Assembly: GCA_022266195.1 (NCBI GenBank)
Contig: WHVY01000004.1
Span: 9,131,501 to 9,195,500 of the forward strand
Length of the DNA stretch: 64,000 nucleotides
Origin: Tetranychus cinnabarinus
Lineage: Eukaryota; Arthropoda; Arachnida; Trombidiformes; Tetranychidae
Direction: 5' to 3'
Shown here one piece after another: positions 59,490 to 64,000 of this stretch. The notes beneath the pieces were generated by a model. That model ran no database searches. It saw only the letters and a list, made by a program, of their open reading frames with translations, and had not been told where the DNA came from. The position numbers and the translations under genes are program-made. Each line of letters starts with the position of its first letter. The first letter of the stretch is position 1.

Positions 59490-62400
59490 ACGATTTAGAT
59501 ACATTGAACTACAATAAAGAGAGTTTGTTTGATTAAATACAATGTTGATGACCATTTCTTGATCCAACGATTGTCCCGACACTGAGGCCCGATCAAACTT
59601 TGTAATAACCGGAGGCTGAACCGTTTCTAGTGAAAGACGCAACACTAAACACTGGTTCCTCTGGTAAAATCTGTTCATTAATCATTATAATCAATTAACA
59701 TTGACTTTGTCAATCAAAGTTGATCACAAAAAGACTTGATAATGTGATAATATAATGACAGCTTGAAATTAGATTCAACTGATAACAAGTTAATTGGTGA
59801 ATGTTAATAAATGTAATTAAATGTCGTGCGTAATTGTAACACCATCATTGATTTATTAATACAATGAGTTAACCCTAAACAGGCTCAATCAGTGACAATA
59901 ACATTGTAAAAACAAGAAGAGTTATGATGTAAATTATATTCAAAATCAACATAACCCGAGGCTGTTACCACTAACCTTTGACTGTAAATTAGGATAATGA
60001 TTAATTAATTGATATCAATGTTGAACAATGTGAACAATTGGAATGTTGGATATTTTCATTTCTCATCATAACAACCTCAGTGTATTATCATGTTTAAAAG
60101 TCAACATTCCGTGCAACTTAAATTGGATCAGAGAAAAGTTGAGCCTGAGGATTGGATGAAGAAGAAGATGGAAAAAAGAAGAAAAGAGAAAAGACTTTGA
60201 TTGAAACATGAAGAGTAAAGATTAGGACGAGAGGAAGACCTTCATCAATCTAAGGTAAAGTCAATCATTTAACTTTTCATTTCTTACCGATTCAAGAGGA
60301 TTAACCTTTTATTTCACCTTGATCGATGGTCTTATAACTTTCAGACTAATCTACATGTAAACCATTTGATTTAACCATTTCTCATTCCATTCAATTCAAC
60401 ATTCCAGATTCATTGTCATCCAAAGAAGAAGAAGTCTCTTTTCTTGCAAATTCACTATCAATTTGAATTATTGCTTACCTTTAATGACTAAATCAAATTC
60501 AATTTACCTTTTTTTGCTGTTCATTACGTTTGCCTTTTTTTTGCTAGACTCTTGTCATTGTCACGTTAACCAACTGTAAACACGGAAGAATGCCTTTCTG
60601 TTTATCTTCATCTTCGTTCCCATCATCATTTTTGTTGTATCTGATCAAGAGAAACAAGTCCAATAATGATTCTTGCAATATCTTGGATTGGAAAAATTGG
60701 TTAAAATTGACAGAATGGAAGGTGAACAAGTCCAACATTTGTTGAAATTCAGAGTTTATTTTGTTGCTGATGAGAGCCAAGAGGATAATGGTGATGAGAG
60801 AAAGAATTATGAAGATGAAGAAAGATCACCAAATAACCCGGAATACTTGATTATACGTGATCAATTGAATACTCATTTTAGGCTACTTCATGGATGATAA
60901 CATTGCCATTACTTAACAATGCGCCAACAAATACATCATTGACCAGTTTGTACTTTCCCATCGCTTCCGGTCAGTTTTCACTTTTTTCCTTGTTTCATTT
61001 TCCCATTGACAAATTACATGCTACACTGAACCGTTAACCATGCATATGATTACTTACCGTTATACGGGTTTCAATACCGATTATTGAAAAGAAACGCAGA
61101 AAATAGTGAATCCAATGTTTAGGTAATGCTTAGAGTTGAGCGATTTATTGATTCAAATTTCATTTTTATATGGATATTGATCTGAAATTTTGATTCCAAC
61201 TTTTGTTTCTTTTCTGAATAATCTAGTTCTTTGGTAAATGGACAGAATTGAAAGGTTTTTTTGGACCAATTTTTTTTGCTCCTCTTAACCATGCAAATGA
61301 TATTCACCAAGTTCAATGATCAGTCCATCCTGAGTTGACTTTTTTTCGCTGTTGAAATGTTATCTAAGGAAAGGAAAGAGATAATGAATGGAATGATATT
61401 CATTGAACTGGATGCGTGTTTGCAATCTGATTTGACCATTTTAAGGGTAAAAGACATTCAAATAGACCTGATCTTCATAATGAGCTTGATGACGATGACT
61501 TCCTATGTTGAGACAAGGCTGATGCCACTGATAAACCCGCAAGGCATGAAACTTTCAAGTTAGGATTAAAAAAAAGAAGCAAAATAAAAGCTCAAATTAT
61601 AGCAAAAGGAGAAAGTAATGAGATACTCTTCATCTTCATCTTCATCTCTAGTTTTGTCTCTATTCATTTCAATCAGAGTCAATTTGGACTTTACTTTTAC
61701 TGTTTCCTTATTACTAATAACGTTATTATCACTATTTATCTCAGTTTATGATTAATTTAATATTAATCGAAATTAAAGTTGACTATTTTGCTTGAAACAA
61801 TTTCACCGTCAATCATAAATAATAGATAAGAATCATTGGAAGAAAATGATTTAAATTGCTTCTTCAAATGAAATTGATCAACACAAATCAGGATAATTTT
61901 GCATCTTTTTTGGTGTAAATTGAAAAAGGTTAACCTTTAAATCCATTGAAATGACAGACATTGAAGGCTCATCAATTGTTTCATTAAGCTTATAATTTTA
62001 CTTAAAGGGTGAAAGTTTCAATGAATATTTAAAAGGTACAACTTAATCTGAAGCAATTTAACATGATTAAGATCTGTTAAGATGAAGACTCAATATAATA
62101 CACATGATAATGATGAAAAGGTGGAAACAATCTGCTTTAGAGTTGGTTGAGCTTGGTTCATGTTTATAATGGTGATGATTGTTTCAACTATAAAAGTTAA
62201 TGTTGACCATTTAGTATCAACTAATCTGATAATGTCCATAATCATCAGCTTAATGGCTAATATGACCACTAGTCACTAGTTTATAAAGTAGCTTCATGTT
62301 TAAGAGTAATTGATCAAGTTGAAGGGCTTTTCTGCCGGTCAATTGTTAGTGCATTTTTTGGCCAACCATTTGACAAGTGATCAACAAATGGTGACAATCA

Positions 62401-62520
62401 AAGTGTTGAAAGTGAATTACAATGCAACAATTAAATAGTTGAAGTGAAACTGACTTTTAAATGGTTAATTTAAGGCATTAATCTTGAAGATAAAGGCTCA
62501 TGAAAATGATCGGAAAATGG
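59490..62520. other. intergenic, nothing supported
   Basis: Several 60-78 codon frames exist but overlap each other on both strands and show no family signature. A short basic peptide frame at 60089-60205 is low complexity. Confidence 0.4.
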
Positions 62521-62632
62521 GAAAGAGTGAGGTAGAGAGAGAGGAAAGAAAGCAAGTCTAAGATGATGATGATGATGAGAGTTGGGAAGGAAGGAAGATC
62601 AAGGAGTGAGAGAGAGACGGGAGAGAGACAAG
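62521..62632 (+). promoter_or_regulatory. purine (GA)-rich tract upstream of EB gene
   Basis: A run of GAGAGA-like repeats plus a (GAT)n stretch, about 350 bp before the EB gene ATG. Such tracts bind GAGA-type factors in arthropod promoters. Its role here is inferred from position only. Confidence 0.3.
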
Positions 62633-62980
62633 ATTGGCAGGAGGTCGAGGGTTTGAGAGATTTCAGTTTGTAGATCCAGTTTCATATGAAGTGTCGATCT
62701 GGTTACCGTTTTGCTGAGTTATGTGATTGTTGAAAGTTATTGTAACATTGATTAAACCCCTTTTGGGCTTACAAAGGTTAACACTTGGTTCATCTATCCG
62801 TCTTCATTGGGTTCACCAGTAGCGTCCTCCTTCACCCTTCACCCTTTCATCTAAAGCACAGCTTCTACTCATCGATATTCAGTGATTTTGTGTGTGTCTG
62901 TGTTTTGTTTGTTTTGTGATACAAAAAGACTTACATTTTAAACCAAATTGTTGGCCAATTTTCACATTAAAAATTGGACA

Positions 62981-64000
62981 ATGTTATCGACCAGTTCAAA
63001 TATTATTCAACTATTCACTCGGTTTACATTCAACTCTTTCATCAACCTATACTCAACCTCATCATCATTAGCATCATGCATATTCGTCTTCTTGTACTTA
63101 CTCTGTGTTATTCCCTTCTCAGCTCCTCTTCCTAGGAATCTTGAACTAGGTGGAAGCTGTCGTTCATCTCTAGAATGTTTAACCGCCATTCCTCATAGTC
63201 ACTGTGAATGGGAGGAAAGGATATGTACATGTCAACCTTATCATATTAAACTCAACAGCACTATTTGTCTACCAGGTAAGTTGATCAAATGGTTTCAGGT
63301 TCATTTACAAGTGATGAAGCTGTTTAAACAATTTTATACATTGGATAAATGTTGATAAAAATAGTCGATTCAGTAGATTCGAGAAATTTGCATTTAAAAA
63401 TGAAAAACAATTATCTAATTTGTAAGTCGCGCTTTTAATGTGCAAGCAAACCATTGGATGTACAAATGAACCAATCAGTCATGTCATTGTTTAAAAATTA
63501 GCTTTTTTCTTGTAAAGCTTTGTGCAAAAGTATTGAGAAAATTCATTTTAATCATGAATTACGATTTTACTCAAAGATTTATTTGAATAGAAATTTCTAT
63601 TGGGTCTAAATCTTAATAATAAACCAATTTAGGATCGTCGAATTATCTTTCACCTCATTAAGCAAAATCTGTTGAAATGTGAAAAATGTCCAATTGGAAA
63701 TACTTCTGCATAAAGCTTCATCTTCTGTTGATTATATTTCCAATTTTAATCCTTTGACCTTCTTCTTGACCATCATCTTCATCATGCCATGGATAAACAG
63801 CTTCACTATTAGGTTTTGGCTGCTCAATTGATGAACAATGCACCATGAAAGTGCCAAACAGCATGTGTATCAATGGATCCTGCCAATGTAAATCAAATTT
63901 CGTCCAAATCAGAAGAGATAAATGTTTAGCCCGTAAGTAATAATTTAACTCAACATATCATTTTAACCATTTAATAATGATAATAATTTAATTACCAGCC
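62981..64000 (+). CDS. secreted EB-module protein (partial, continues past window)
   Basis: Exon 1 (62981-63275) encodes a long hydrophobic leader (signal or anchor, about residues 20-47, LASCIFVFLYLLCVIPFSAP). A cysteine module follows (GGSCRSSLECLTAIPHSHCE and RICTCQPYHIKL). Donor CCAG|GTAAG is followed by a 537-nt intron and acceptor CTATTAG. Exon 2 (63813-63932) continues in phase with a second module (CSIDEQCTMKVPNSMCINGS, then CQCKSNF). It ends at C|GTAAGT, and an ACCAG acceptor at 63998 suggests exon 3 begins at 63999. The spacing of cysteines fits the EB domain found in secreted and membrane proteins of invertebrates. Function is unknown. The ATG at 62981 is preferred because upstream codons lack an ATG. 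Confidence 0.75.

Overview
The window looks like a compact, AT-rich arthropod nuclear genome. The signs are GT-AG introns (many of 40-120 nt), host genes of animal type (DEG/ENaC channel, arrestin, TM9SF2, PP1, an EB-module secreted protein) and many small non-autonomous DNA transposons. A chelicerate, most likely an acarine of the spider-mite type (Tetranychus-like), is my best inference. No rRNA, CRISPR or bacterial-style operon was seen. All calls were made by eye, without database searches.

Layout. 1.8-3.2 kb: single-exon DEG/ENaC-like channel (+). 4.1-4.8 kb: arrestin N-domain gene (-) that appears to lack a C-domain. 4.9-5.6 kb: a small two-exon gene (+). 5.6-10 kb: intergenic DNA with very decayed repeats. 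10.0-17.7 kb: two large foldback (head-to-head palindromic) structures built of ~673-bp units, the first carrying a nested 258-bp MITE, with a gustatory-receptor-like terminal exon between them. 18.1-20.6 kb: TM9SF2 (-) with a decayed fragment of itself just downstream. 20.9-25 kb: mosaic segmental duplications and decayed genes.

25.3-41.6 kb is a mobile-element graveyard and contains the most unusual biology. It holds MITEs of at least three target-site types, a broken PIF1-like helicase, and an intact-looking 2.64-kb transposon. That transposon has a D-D37-D transposase, 329-bp inverted repeats and 3-bp TTA duplications, and each inverted repeat carries a complete tRNA-like Pol III unit. 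The same zone has a three-exon small gene that seems to have been cut in two by about 4.6 kb of nested insertions, and inside that insertion a tiny secreted cysteine peptide gene with a clear TATA box. Two insertions can be proved from this window alone, because a duplicated block elsewhere preserves the empty target site.

41.8-43.3 kb: intact six-exon PP1 catalytic subunit (+). 43.3-57.8 kb: long intergenic DNA with several MITEs. 57.8-59.5 kb: a Ku80 (XRCC5) pseudogene (+) with frameshifts, stops and an internal deletion. 59.5-62.9 kb: intergenic. 63.0 kb to the end: the start of a secreted EB-module gene (+) that leaves the window.

The protein-coding genes have unrelated housekeeping, sensory and secreted functions, and nothing suggests they work as a cluster. 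What links the region is repeated insertion, duplication and decay.
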